Shown in pieces: positions 34,604 through 44,370 of a stretch of 64,000 nucleotides of DNA; positions within the stretch are counted from its first letter, which is position 1, and each line of letters starts with the position of its first letter. The DNA is from Rufibacter hautae (GTDB lineage: Bacteria > Bacteroidota > Bacteroidia > Cytophagales > Hymenobacteraceae). The notes beneath the pieces are model-generated. The model did no database searches. It was not told the origin of the DNA and worked only from the letters and a program-made list of their open reading frames with translations. The stretch covers positions 620,001 through 684,000 of the forward strand of contig NZ_VKKY01000003.1 in the NCBI RefSeq assembly GCF_008271695.1, written 5' to 3'. A program made the position numbers and the translations under genes.

Positions 34604-34983
34604 GAAGCTACGCAGCAGAAAGAGAAAGTTGGCTTCTTGCAGATGAATCGCCTTGGTGGTTCTTCCAATCTATCGCTCAATGTGGGCAACTTGTTTTAGG
34701 GTCCTTTTTCAGAAATCACCTGCAAAACCTTCAGAAAGCCGGCCTAGGTATAAACACGTATTTATGCGCGTAAAACGGCACTTTGTCCTTGCAAAGAAGA
34801 ATATTTCCGTTGTTATAGGAAACAAATCGTATTTTAAAAGACAAAGTAGTTAGGCCATTTTATTCTGCTGAAAAGCCTGCGCCTTTGGGCATCAGGCACA
34901 AGACTTAGGGAATTGCTAAAAGGACGGATAAGCCTGAAGCGCGGGGTTTTGGAAAAAGGATAGCAGTTGCAGAAGCACAGGGT
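34604..34983. other. 380-bp intergenic region upstream of the PAS kinase
   Basis: Contains a palindrome copy (34693) and AT-rich sequence. No gene, promoter match or structured leader that I can support. Confidence 0.5.
34693..34728 (+). repeat. 36-bp intergenic palindrome
   Basis: GTTTTAGGGTCCTTTTT and GAAATCACCTGCAAAAC, 90 bp after the ComEA-like gene. Confidence 0.55.
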
Positions 34984-37900
34984 ATGAGACAGGAAGAAAT
35001 CATAGGAATTCACCCCATAGAGGTATCGGTGCTGGAGCGGATTCTCCAGGCTGCGCCGGACCCATACCTGATCCTTTCTCCTGATCTGCGCATCTTGACG
35101 GTGACTCAGGCTTATCTCAACGCTACTTTCAGTAAGCAGGAAGACCTGGTGGGGAAATATGTATTCGATGCTTTCCCAGACAATCCGGCTACCCCAGAGG
35201 CCAAGGCCGTGAATAACCTGCACGCTTCCCTGCAAACCGTCCTCACTACCAAAAAGCCGCACCAGATGCCCGTCCAGCACTATGACGTACCTCGGCCCAA
35301 GGCGTTAGGGGGCGGTTTTGAAGAAAAGCACTGGATACCGGTGAACGTGCCCGTGCTCAGTGAAACAGGAGACGTGCTCTGCATCATCCATAAGGTAACC
35401 GACGTCACGGCGCTGGTCAAAGAACAGGAGGAGGTGCAGGCGCTGGTGCAGGAGCGGAAGGCTTTGCAGCTGGGCCTTGGTCTGGCCCAGGATCTGCAGC
35501 GCCAAGCCAAAGAAGGGGAACGCCGCCTGAAAGAAGCCCAGGCCATAGGCCACATCGGGAGCTTTGAGTCCATTCTGCCGCAGGATGACCTGGTCTGGTC
35601 AGATGAGATGTACCGGATATTCGGCCTGGAACCCCAACAGGAGCCTGCCTCCTTTGAGAAATTCGCCTCCTTTATCCACCCCAGCGACCAAGCCCGCTTT
35701 GACGAGGCCATGCAGCGGTTCTACCAAACCCGGGGTGACCTTGACATCACCTACCGCATCATCAGGGCAGATGGGCAAACCCGTTTGGTACACGTCCGGG
35801 CCACCGTGCAGGTAGATGCGCAAGGGCAAAAGCAAAGGGTGCATGGCACCATGCAGGACATCACCGAGCAGAAACTGGCGCAGGAAAAGCTGGAGGCCAA
35901 CGAAGCGCTGCTTCGGCAGGCCGAGGCAGTGGGCCAAACCGGCAGTTACGAGGCCGACGTAGAGACCATGGACTTCAGGTTCTCAGATGAGATGTTCCGG
36001 ATACTGGGGTATGAGCCGCAGTCTGTGCAACCCACCCTGGACTGGGTAGACAGCATCACCCACCCCGAGGATGCGCCCCTGATCCGGCAGAAACTGCAGC
36101 AGGCCCTGGAAACCAGGCAGCCGTACCAGTACGTGCGGCGCATTTACTGGCCTAACGGACAACTGCGCTATATTGAAGGCAAAGGACGGATTGTCTGTGA
36201 CGCGGAAGGAAAGCCCCTCAAATTCCTGGGTACCGTCTATGACATCACCGACCAGACCCGCACCGACCTTATCCTGAACACCATCAACGAGGTGTGTTTT
36301 GAGCTGGATGAGCAACTCCGGTTCAAGTACGCCAACCGCAAAGCCTTGGAGGCCTGGTCTAAGACAGAGGAAGAGGTCCTGGGCAAAAGCTATTTTGAGG
36401 TTCTTCCGCACCACCAGAACTCAGAGATGGCCCAGGTGATCTCTTTGGCCACCAAAAGCCGCAAGCAGGTTTTGCAGCGGGTACACCATCCGGAGGAAGA
36501 CAAATGGTATTTCTATAACGCCACGCCTTCGCCCACGGGCCTCATTGTCCTATACCTGGATATCACCGATCGGGTGAAGGCCCGGCTGGAGATCAAAAAA
36601 CAGCAGGACCAATTCAGGCTGCTGGTAGAGAACATGCCCAGCCTTATCTCCCGCTGGGACCGGACCTGCCGTCTGGTGTATTGCAACCTTAATTTTGAGA
36701 CTAAACTGGGCTTAAACCCAGGCCTTGGGTTAGGGAAGACAAACCATGAGATGGGTGTTTCCGCGGAAGTGGCCGCGCCGTTCAACCAGAGCCTGGAAGA
36801 GGTGTTCTCTACCGGCAAGGCCGTGGACCATGCCTGTGATCTGGATTCCCCCGAAGGAAAGGTCAACTTACTGGCGCGGATGGTGCCCGAGTTCAGCCCG
36901 GAAGGTACCGTGGAAACAGTCCTGACCATTGCGCATGACATCTCCTTCGTGAAGAAAGCCGAGGAGCAGATCAGAAACAACCTCAACATTCTGCAGCAAG
37001 CCGAAGAGTTGGCTGGCATGGGGAGTTGGGAGTATGACATCGCCTCCGGCGCCATCACCTGGTCTGAGGGGTTGGGGCGGCTGTTGGAGGTAGACAGAAC
37101 CAAAGGTTCCTGGGTGCAGAACTTTCTGGAGGCCGTGGTGGAGGAAGACAAACCCATTGGCGAGCGAATCCTGCACGCGCTTCAAAAAGAGCCTACATCC
37201 TTTGAGGAAACCCTGCGCCTGAACACCTACAAAGGATTAAGGCGCCAGAAGGTGAAAGGCACCCTGGTGCTGGGGCCAGACGGCACCCCCTCCAAAGTGA
37301 TAGGCGTGAACTGGGACATCACCGAAATGCACCGGCTGGAAGAAGAGAACCTCAACATCAGGCTGAACCAACAGAAAGAATTGCTTGTAGCCATCCTGAA
37401 CACGCAGGATGAGGAACGGCGCCGCATTGCCGAAGGGCTGCACAACGGCATCGCGCAGTTGCTGTACGCCGCCAAACTGAACCTGAACCAGGTAGTAAGC
37501 GAAGAAGAAGTCCTGCGTAACAAGCACCTACTGGAAAAGACCGCCAAAGCAGACGCCATCCTGGAAAAAGCCATCCAGCAGACGCGCTCCCTGTCGCATG
37601 AGTTGATTCCCACTCCCTTGTCTGACCTGGGGCTGCAGGCGGCCATCAAAGACATCTGTTCCACCTTAAGCAGCAAGCAGCTGAAGCTGAAATGCTGGGT
37701 GTTCAACCTGCACACGCCCCTGGAGAAACACCTGGAGCTGGCCATCTACCGCATTGCCCAGGAACTGGCCAACAACATCGTGAAACACGCCAACGCCACC
37801 CAGGGCGGGCTTCTGCTGCGTGAGCAACGCGGCGCCCTGGTGCTGGAAGCCGAAGACAACGGCCAAGGCTTTGTGCCCAGCGAGGTAGGCCACAAAGGAA

Positions 37901-38040
37901 TGGGCCTTAAATCCATCCATGACCGGGTAAAACTGCTCAACGGCACCATGGAGATAGACTCGGCCCCGGGCCACGGCACCACCATCAGCATCTCCTTTCC
38001 CCTGTCTAACCCCGGGGTAGGAGCAGAGCAAACCTCTTAA
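34984..38040 (+). CDS. Cytoplasmic multi-PAS sensor histidine kinase (NarL-partner type)
   Basis: The 1018-residue protein has no membrane helix or signal peptide. Five to six PAS/PAC repeats occupy residues ~15-785 (for example HWIPVNVPVLSETGDVLCIIHKVTDVTALV and FLGTVYDITDQT). They are followed by a HisKA_3-type dimerisation domain with H820 in RRRIAEGLHNGIAQLL. The HATPase is at ~905-1005 (N box ELANNIVKHANA; DNGQGF; GMGLKSIHDRV; GHGTTISI). It should phosphorylate a LuxR/NarL-type regulator in response to an intracellular cue. No response regulator lies next to it, so it is an orphan kinase. Confidence 0.94.
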   Translation: MRQEEIIGIHPIEVSVLERILQAAPDPYLILSPDLRILTVTQAYLNATFSKQEDLVGKYVFDAFPDNPATPEAKAVNNLHASLQTVLTTKKPHQMPVQHYDVPRPKALGGGFEEKHWIPVNVPVLSETGDVLCIIHKVTDVTALVKEQEEVQALVQERKALQLGLGLAQDLQRQAKEGERRLKEAQAIGHIGSFESILPQDDLVWSDEMYRIFGLEPQQEPASFEKFASFIHPSDQARFDEAMQRFYQTRGDLDITYRIIRADGQTRLVHVRATVQVDAQGQKQRVHGTMQDITEQKLAQEKLEANEALLRQAEAVGQTGSYEADVETMDFRFSDEMFRILGYEPQSVQPTLDWVDSITHPEDAPLIRQKLQQALETRQPYQYVRRIYWPNGQLRYIEGKGRIVCDAEGKPLKFLGTVYDITDQTRTDLILNTINEVCFELDEQLRFKYANRKALEAWSKTEEEVLGKSYFEVLPHHQNSEMAQVISLATKSRKQVLQRVHHPEEDKWYFYNATPSPTGLIVLYLDITDRVKARLEIKKQQDQFRLLVENMPSLISRWDRTCRLVYCNLNFETKLGLNPGLGLGKTNHEMGVSAEVAAPFNQSLEEVFSTGKAVDHACDLDSPEGKVNLLARMVPEFSPEGTVETVLTIAHDISFVKKAEEQIRNNLNILQQAEELAGMGSWEYDIASGAITWSEGLGRLLEVDRTKGSWVQNFLEAVVEEDKPIGERILHALQKEPTSFEETLRLNTYKGLRRQKVKGTLVLGPDGTPSKVIGVNWDITEMHRLEEENLNIRLNQQKELLVAILNTQDEERRRIAEGLHNGIAQLLYAAKLNLNQVVSEEEVLRNKHLLEKTAKADAILEKAIQQTRSLSHELIPTPLSDLGLQAAIKDICSTLSSKQLKLKCWVFNLHTPLEKHLELAIYRIAQELANNIVKHANATQGGLLLREQRGALVLEAEDNGQGFVPSEVGHKGMGLKSIHDRVKLLNGTMEIDSAPGHGTTISISFPLSNPGVGAEQTS

Positions 38041-38053
38041 AGCCATAGAAAGC

Positions 38054-38090
38054 TGTTTTTAAGCCGATTTTCCGGAAACGGCTGCAAAAC
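38054..38090 (+). repeat. 36-bp intergenic palindrome
   Basis: GTTTTTAAGCCGATTTTCC and GGAAACGGCTGCAAAAC, 13 bp after the kinase stop. Confidence 0.6.
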
Positions 38091-38109
38091 GGCTTTGCCG
38101 ATGTTTTCC

Positions 38110-38188
38110 ATGGAGGGGCAATCCCTTGTGGTCGCCCTATTTGCGGTGGAAACGGTGTTAGGGCAACCACAAGGGATTGCCCCTCCAT
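38110..38188. repeat. 79-bp foldback with ~30-bp arms (GGGGCAATCCCTTGTGG type)
   Basis: The left arm ATGGAGGGGCAATCCCTTG continues to 38140. The right arm, 38159-38188, is its complement with one mismatch. The loop is ~18 nt. A single arm of the same sequence is found at 44547-44572. It looks like a small non-autonomous element or dispersed palindrome; no target-site duplication is evident. Confidence 0.85.
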
Positions 38189-38407
38189 CAACTTCATAAC
38201 CTTTCCTTGAGAAAACCTCCGCAAAAGAATCGCCCATTTTACCTTGGTTTGTAATGCAGCCCACATTCCTTAATTTACCGGGGCGAGTGCGCCTGGGGGC
38301 AGGTGTACCAAAGGGAGAAAGCAACCGTTTCCCTCCAGAAGCAGTTTACTTCTTACAGTTTGCCCCAGGCATTCGCTTAAATTGATCTCAGTTCCTCAAA
38401 TTGCCAG

Positions 38408-41400
38408 ATGACCAACCCCGCCACGTCCCTTCCGAACTTGCTCAAACAATACCAGCGCCGGCTCCTGAACCTGAGTGGCTCAAACCGTTCGTTGGTCTTG
38501 CTCAAACCCTCGGCTAGCCTGCATTTAGATGTGCAGGCCCTGGATTTCGCCCATAAAAGTCCGGCTTACGACTATGTGAAAGACCTCCTGGCCGGTCGGC
38601 AGAACATCACGCTGTGCGAAGTCGCTGATGCCCGTGATGCTGCCCTAGCGCCGCTCACCAAAAGCCTGAAAACCATTCAGCGGCGGGCGCACATGATCTG
38701 GGAAGAGCGCGGCGCGAAGGAGTTGTTCGTGGGTTGGCCCTTCGTGGAAGGCGCTTTCCCCGACGGGACGCTGGTACGCTGCCCTTTGATTTTCTTTCCG
38801 GTGGAACTGCGCGTGAACGAGAAGCGCCAATGGCAATTAACGCGGCCCGAGGACGCGCCCGCTTTCTTCAACAAGAGCTTTTTGCTGGCCTACGCGCATT
38901 ACCTCAACCTGGTACCCGATGAGGCGCTCATGGAAGAAGACTTTGACGAGTTCCCTTCTGATGACTTGCAGTTCAAAACCAAACTATACGAACTCCTGAA
39001 GGAGAGTAACCTGGAGATCAACTTCAACCAGGAACTCATGACAGGCGGATTGCAGCCGTTTAAAGCCTACAAACGCGAAGACCTGGAGAAAACCTGGAAA
39101 CCGGGCCAACTCAAACTTCAGCCCGAGGCCGTGCTGGGCATTTTTCCGCAGGCCGGTTCTTACCAGTTAGCCGATTACGATGACTTGCTAGAGAATCCGC
39201 CCGCCGAAACGCTGGAGGAACTGCTGCTGCCCCAGGCCGAGGTGAACGCCGCGCAAGCCCAACTGGAACAGCAACTCTTCACCGCCTTTGACGCCGACTC
39301 TTCGCAGGAAGCGGCGTTGCGGCAGGTGAAAGCGGGCCAGAGCGTGGTGGTGCAAGGGCCACCGGGCACGGGCAAATCGCAGCTCATCTGCAACCTGGTC
39401 TCAGATTACCTGGCGCGGGGCAAAAGCGTGCTGGTGGTCTGCCAGAAACGCGCCGCTTTGGATGTGGTGTACCAGCGCCTCTCCACCACCGGCCTGGACC
39501 AGTTCTCCGCGTTGGTGCATGACCTTAACTTGGACCGCCCGGCGGTGTTCTCCAAAATCAGGTACCAGATTGAGCAGGTGGAGGAATATCAGCGGCAGAA
39601 CGTGGCCTTGGGTAACATCCAGGCCGAGCGGCAGTTTCTGGAAACCAGCCGCCGCATCAACCAGATCTCGGAACGGCTGAATGACCTGAAGGAAGCCTTG
39701 TTTGACACCAGCGCCTGCGGATGGTCGGTGAAGGAACTGTATCTGCGCAGCAACCCACGTGCGCCGCATCTGCCTGCCCAAGGAATTTACCTGAACTTTA
39801 CCGCTTCTTCCTGGCAGGAGTGGCGTCCGCGCCTGCTGCATTACCTGCAAGACGCCGTACTGCTGCAAAGCCCAGATTTCCCGTGGAACGACCGCCGCTC
39901 TTTTCATCTGCACACCTGGGCTGAGCGCCAGAAACTGAACCAACTCCTCACGCAAATCCCTGCTTCAGTGCAAACCGTGGCAGGTCAGGTGCAGGCCTTG
40001 TTGCCGCCTCAGGCCGAGGTGTGGGATGCCCTTCAGGCACTGCTCCAGGAACTGCCCGCGCTGCTGGCTGTGCAGCATACCTTACATGACGAGGCCGTTT
40101 CGCGCCTGTTTTTCGGGAATCTGGCGCAAACGAAGGATTACCGGCAGCGCGAGACGCAGGTAGCACAACTCCAGAAAGACATGGCGGCAATCCAGACCAA
40201 ACTCACACCCGTAGAGGCCCAGGACCTGACTCAACTGTTAGCCGCCTATGACCAGGCACACAGCGGATTACTGGGCAAGATCCAGTGGGCTTTCTCCTCG
40301 GATAAAAAGAAACTGGCCGCCTTCGCCGAAGGCAAAAAACTGACGAACGCAGACACTGCGGTAGAGCACCTGCGCACGGCCCTCAAGCAACAGAAAGCCA
40401 TACAGACGCAGTGGCAGAACCTGCAGACCTTGGAACCCACCCTGGAACTTCCCGCCGATGTCTTTTCAATGGAAGCCGCACAGGAACTGGCGTCTTTGCA
40501 GAAGGCTTGGGAGCAGCGCAAAGTAATCCAGCGTCTGGCCGCCTATGACGTGGTGCCCGATGCCTTGCTGCAACTACCGGCGGAGCGTTTCAGGGCTGTT
40601 TTTGCGCAAACCCTACCAAAGCTCACAGAACTGCAGGACCAGCTGCGCGAGTGGGCCAAGTGGCTGACTTCCTCCCAGGTAGAAACCATCGCCACGGATG
40701 TGGTCGCCACGCAGCGCCTGACCCAGAGCCTGGCCGAGGATTTCGAGCGGATGGTCAGCTACGACGAACTGGTGCAGACGCTTTCGCCGGAGCTCAAGAC
40801 TTGGCTGGATGATCTGCGGGCCGCTATTCCGGAAGGCGTGGAGGCGCAGTTGCAGGCCCTGGAGAACAGCGTGCTGCTGGCCTGGGTCCAACACCTGGAG
40901 GGCCAACACCCCGTGCTGACCATTGTGAGTACCGGCGAACTGGAGCGTCTGGAAACAGAGCTGCAAGACAAAATCAAACAGAAAGCTGACCTCAGCCGCC
41001 AGATCATTTTGCTCAACCTGCGCGAGCAGACCTACCAGAACATGGAGTACAACCGGCTGGGCAACCCGGTAACCTATAGACGTTTGCTCACGCAGGTAAG
41101 CAAAAAGCGCATGTTATTTCCGCTCCGCAAACTGAACGCCGAGTTCGGGCAGGAGATACGGCAGTTGTTACCTTGCTGGCTGGCCTCGCCGGAGACCGTA
41201 TCGGCGTTGTTTCCGCTGGAGCGCATCTTTGACCTGGTCATCTTTGACGAGGCCTCGCAGTGTTTCGCGGAGGTGGGCATTCCGGCCATGATTCGGGGTA
41301 ACCAAGCCGTGATTGCCGGGGATGAGCAGCAGTTGGGACCATCGGATCTGTACCGCGTGCGCTTCGGGACGGACGAGGAAGAGACCGAGGAACTGCTGGT

Positions 41401-42403
41401 GGAGTCACTGTTACAGTTGAGCGCGCTGCACCTGCCGCAGACCTTGCTTTCTGAACATTACCGCAGCCAGTACCCAGAGTTGATCCAATTCTCTAACCAG
41501 AATTTCTACCGCCATAAACTGCAGCTCATTCCCAAACTAGAGGCCATGAACACCTCTGAGCCCGCGCTCCAGTACCTGAAAGTAGACGGCGTCTGGGAAA
41601 ACCAAACCAATAGGGTAGAGGCCGAGCGCGTGCGCGACCTGGTCTTTGAGCTGATGGCCAAAGGCGAGACCAACATCGGCGTGATCACCTTCAATTTCCC
41701 GCAGCAGCAGTTGGTGCAGGATCTTCTGGAAGAGCAGGCGCTGGCCCAGAATGTGAAACTGCCCGAGGAGCTTATCATCAAGAACATTGAGAACATCCAG
41801 GGCGATGAGCGGCAGTACATCATCTTCTCCATCGGGTATGCGCCAGATGCCACGGGCACGGTGCGCGCCATGTTCGGGAGTCTGAATGCGGCCAAAGGCG
41901 AGAACCGGCTCAACGTGGCCATTACGCGCGCCATCAAGCGGGTGTACGTGGTCACCAGCCTCTGGCCAGAGCAATTCCCGACGGAGAACGTGAAGCACCC
42001 CGGACCTAAGCTGCTGCGCGAGTACCTGGCCTTTGCGCGCGAGGTGAGCGAGAACGGGTTCACGCCGCAACCGGCGCCTGCGGCGGGCATCCCATCTGCA
42101 CTGCTTTTGTATCCGCAGCTTTTGCAGGAGTTCGGGAAAAATGGGGCCAAAACGCAGTTGTCACTGGAACTTCCCTTCGCGGATCTCACTTTCCGCAACG
42201 GCAACCGTTACCAGGCCGTAGTACTTACCGATGACGATTTGTACTATCGCCGGCCTTCCGCAAAAGCATCGCACGCCGATGTGCCGCTGCGCCTCAAAGC
42301 CCGGGGCTGGAAATTCGGTGCCGTGTACAGTCGTCAGTTCTGGAACCAGCCCGAGAAGGTCTGGCAAAAACTAACTGAACTGTACCAACCCTATGAAAGA
42401 TAA
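38408..42403 (+). CDS. Large SF1 (AAA_11/AAA_12) DNA/RNA helicase-like ATPase
   Basis: The 1331-residue protein has an N-terminal DUF4011-like region (~10-150). Walker A GPPGTGKS is at residues 317-324 and motif II is DEAS at 947-950. Between them sit about 600 mostly helical residues. Later motifs are GDEQQLGPSD (III), SEHYRSQYPELI (IV), IENIQGDERQYIIFS (V) and LNVAITRAIKRVYVV (VI). Some proteins with this Upf1-like core carry a nuclease domain. The C-terminal ~100 residues (TDDDLYYRR...LRLKARGWKFGAVYSRQFW) may be a degenerate restriction-endonuclease-like fold. The cellular role is unknown: RNA/DNA metabolism or defence are both possible. Confidence 0.88.
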   Translation: MTNPATSLPNLLKQYQRRLLNLSGSNRSLVLLKPSASLHLDVQALDFAHKSPAYDYVKDLLAGRQNITLCEVADARDAALAPLTKSLKTIQRRAHMIWEERGAKELFVGWPFVEGAFPDGTLVRCPLIFFPVELRVNEKRQWQLTRPEDAPAFFNKSFLLAYAHYLNLVPDEALMEEDFDEFPSDDLQFKTKLYELLKESNLEINFNQELMTGGLQPFKAYKREDLEKTWKPGQLKLQPEAVLGIFPQAGSYQLADYDDLLENPPAETLEELLLPQAEVNAAQAQLEQQLFTAFDADSSQEAALRQVKAGQSVVVQGPPGTGKSQLICNLVSDYLARGKSVLVVCQKRAALDVVYQRLSTTGLDQFSALVHDLNLDRPAVFSKIRYQIEQVEEYQRQNVALGNIQAERQFLETSRRINQISERLNDLKEALFDTSACGWSVKELYLRSNPRAPHLPAQGIYLNFTASSWQEWRPRLLHYLQDAVLLQSPDFPWNDRRSFHLHTWAERQKLNQLLTQIPASVQTVAGQVQALLPPQAEVWDALQALLQELPALLAVQHTLHDEAVSRLFFGNLAQTKDYRQRETQVAQLQKDMAAIQTKLTPVEAQDLTQLLAAYDQAHSGLLGKIQWAFSSDKKKLAAFAEGKKLTNADTAVEHLRTALKQQKAIQTQWQNLQTLEPTLELPADVFSMEAAQELASLQKAWEQRKVIQRLAAYDVVPDALLQLPAERFRAVFAQTLPKLTELQDQLREWAKWLTSSQVETIATDVVATQRLTQSLAEDFERMVSYDELVQTLSPELKTWLDDLRAAIPEGVEAQLQALENSVLLAWVQHLEGQHPVLTIVSTGELERLETELQDKIKQKADLSRQIILLNLREQTYQNMEYNRLGNPVTYRRLLTQVSKKRMLFPLRKLNAEFGQEIRQLLPCWLASPETVSALFPLERIFDLVIFDEASQCFAEVGIPAMIRGNQAVIAGDEQQLGPSDLYRVRFGTDEEETEELLVESLLQLSALHLPQTLLSEHYRSQYPELIQFSNQNFYRHKLQLIPKLEAMNTSEPALQYLKVDGVWENQTNRVEAERVRDLVFELMAKGETNIGVITFNFPQQQLVQDLLEEQALAQNVKLPEELIIKNIENIQGDERQYIIFSIGYAPDATGTVRAMFGSLNAAKGENRLNVAITRAIKRVYVVTSLWPEQFPTENVKHPGPKLLREYLAFAREVSENGFTPQPAPAAGIPSALLLYPQLLQEFGKNGAKTQLSLELPFADLTFRNGNRYQAVVLTDDDLYYRRPSAKASHADVPLRLKARGWKFGAVYSRQFWNQPEKVWQKLTELYQPYER

Positions 42404-43322
42404 ACTGCTGGAGATTGGCGTGGGCCTGTGCCTGCTGGTGGCCGTAGCCTGTGACACCGGATCGGCTAAAAACGAAGACGCCAACCTGGATTCCTCGGCC
42501 AAGAAAGAGAAGAAAGAGAAAAAGAAAGACAAGAACCCGGCCTCTGAGGGCTTTGCCGTCAACAACAACTATGACCTGCTGGAGGTGAGCAAGATGGGCA
42601 AGAAGACGGTGCCCGAGAGCTCTGGACTGGAAGCATCCGGCGACGGCAATTTCTGGACGCACCCAGACGCGGGCAATGAGGCGGTATTGTACAAAGTGAA
42701 CCAATCCGGCGAGTTGCTGGAGACCATGAACGTGCAGGGTGCCAAAAACAACGATTGGGAAGACGTGACTCGCGGCGAGGACGGTTTCCTGTACATAGGC
42801 GACATGGGTAACAACGAAAACACCCGCAAGGACCTGCAGATCTTGAAAGTAGACGAGAAAGCCAAGAAAGTGGTGGCCTCCATTCCGTTCAAGTACGCTG
42901 ACCAGACCGAGTTTCCGCCTACCAAGGGAAACCTGAATTTTGACGTGGAAGGCTTCCTGATGCACAACAACGCATTTTACCTGTTTACCAAAAATCGCGG
43001 CAAAGGCGACTGGGTGAAGTTGTACAAAGTAGCCAACCAGCCCGGCGCTTCGCAGACCGTATCTCCTTTAGACAGCGTTCAGATCAGCACCAAAATCACC
43101 GCCGCAGACGTGTCGCCAGATGGCCGCCACATTGCGCTGCTGGGCGAAGGGTGGGTTTACCTCTTCTCGGCAGACAGCCCCGAGGGCGTTTTCAAAGGCA
43201 CGAAAGAGCAGATTCCATTGGGCAAAGTTGGGCAGGCCGAGGGCTTGGTGTTCGTGAACGATTCTGACATGATGATCTCCAACGAGGCCGGTCGGCTGTT
43301 CATGCTCAGCCTGAAGAAATAG
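42393..43322 (+). CDS. Lipoprotein with beta-propeller-like fold
   Basis: The 309-residue protein starts at ATG 42393, inside the last 11 bp of the helicase gene. It has a lipoprotein signal (CLLVAVACDTG; lipobox Cys near residue 20). A Lys/Glu-rich linker (KKEKKEKKKDKN) follows, then about six short beta repeats such as NDWEDVTRGEDGFLYIGDMGNN and ADVSPDGRHIALLGEGWVYLF. It resembles SdiA-regulated or esterase-like propeller proteins. It is likely anchored in the outer or inner membrane; the ligand is unknown. Confidence 0.82.
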   Translation: MKDKLLEIGVGLCLLVAVACDTGSAKNEDANLDSSAKKEKKEKKKDKNPASEGFAVNNNYDLLEVSKMGKKTVPESSGLEASGDGNFWTHPDAGNEAVLYKVNQSGELLETMNVQGAKNNDWEDVTRGEDGFLYIGDMGNNENTRKDLQILKVDEKAKKVVASIPFKYADQTEFPPTKGNLNFDVEGFLMHNNAFYLFTKNRGKGDWVKLYKVANQPGASQTVSPLDSVQISTKITAADVSPDGRHIALLGEGWVYLFSADSPEGVFKGTKEQIPLGKVGQAEGLVFVNDSDMMISNEAGRLFMLSLKK

Positions 43323-43323
43323 C

Positions 43324-43357
43324 GTTTTAAGCCTGTTTTCAGGAAAGTATTTCAAAA
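43324..43357 (+). repeat. 36-bp intergenic palindrome (right arm degenerate)
   Basis: GTTTTAAGCCTGTTTTC then GGAAAGTATTTCAAAA, starting one base after the lipoprotein gene's last codon. Confidence 0.55.
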
Positions 43358-43480
43358 GTACGCAGCCGTTTTCGGGCGCTTTCAGTAAGAACGGCCTCAA
43401 AACGGAAGGGCCTGTCACCGGGCCTGGGCTTCTTCCGTAAGCAGTACTAGTCTTCTAACCACACATTCAACCGCAACAGC

Positions 43481-44350
43481 ATGGCGCATATCATCTTAGT
43501 AACCGGCGCAACAGGTACCGTAGGTTCTGCCACCGTGAAGGCACTTTCAGCGGCAGGAGCAGATGTGCGGGCTGGCGTCCGCTCGCTGATCAAAGGAGAT
43601 AGCCTGAAACGCTTGCCAGGCGTGGACCTGGTGGAAATCAACTTTGACCGGCCCGAAAGTCTGGCAGTGGCCTTTACCGGCGTCACGACCGCTTTTCTCG
43701 TTACGCCGTTCGTCCAGAACCAAGTGGAACTGGCCCAGAAACTGATGGATGCCGCGCAGGCCGCCGGCGTGAAGCACGTGATCCGGCTCTCGGCGAGCGG
43801 GGCAGAGGCCGAGCCAGGCATCCAACTGGCCCGCTGGCACCGCCAGGCCGAGGACTATCTCAAAGGCACCGGCATGAACTATACGTTGCTGCGGCCTGGT
43901 TCCTTCATGCAAAACTTCGCCAACATGTACGCGCACACCATCAAGGAAAGCAACACCTTTTACCAGCCCGCCGGCGAAGGACGGGTGTCCCATGTTGATG
44001 TGCGGGATATTGGCGATGTGGCCGCGGAAATCCTCCTGAACCCCGATGAACATAACGGCAAAGCCTACACGCTCACTGGTCCGCAGGCCCTCTCCGGGAA
44101 TGAGGTCGCCGAGATTTTCTCCCGGGTTTTAGGCCGTACCATCCAGTACGTGGACTTACCCGAAGACGCCGCCCGCGCCGCCATGCAACAGCAAGGCATG
44201 CCCGACTGGATGACCGAAAGTCTGCTGGAACTCAACGCCATTACCAGAGCCGGCTTTGCCTCAGGTGTCACCAGCGACGTCCAGGAAATCCTTGGCCGGC
44301 AGCCCTACACCTTTGAAGAGTTCGTACAGGTTTACCGCGATTGTTTCTAA
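43481..44350 (+). CDS. NmrA-like NAD(P)-binding reductase (atypical SDR)
   Basis: The 289-residue protein has N-terminal GATGTVGS (residues 8-15), the NADP-binding motif of atypical SDRs. Also present are VKHVIRLSASGAEAEPG, YTLLRPGSFMQNF and DVRDIGDVAAEIL, seen in NmrA/YtfG (quinone oxidoreductase-like) proteins. The canonical YxxxK pair of classical SDRs is not evident. The substrate is unknown. It is monocistronic, with a very long terminator stem. Confidence 0.88.
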   Translation: MAHIILVTGATGTVGSATVKALSAAGADVRAGVRSLIKGDSLKRLPGVDLVEINFDRPESLAVAFTGVTTAFLVTPFVQNQVELAQKLMDAAQAAGVKHVIRLSASGAEAEPGIQLARWHRQAEDYLKGTGMNYTLLRPGSFMQNFANMYAHTIKESNTFYQPAGEGRVSHVDVRDIGDVAAEILLNPDEHNGKAYTLTGPQALSGNEVAEIFSRVLGRTIQYVDLPEDAARAAMQQQGMPDWMTESLLELNAITRAGFASGVTSDVQEILGRQPYTFEEFVQVYRDCF

Positions 44351-44370
44351 ACCTGCGCGGAAAACGTCTT

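Noticed and set aside
38110-38188. CRISPR-like repeat pair
   Set aside because: It is a single inverted pair, not direct repeats with spacers.
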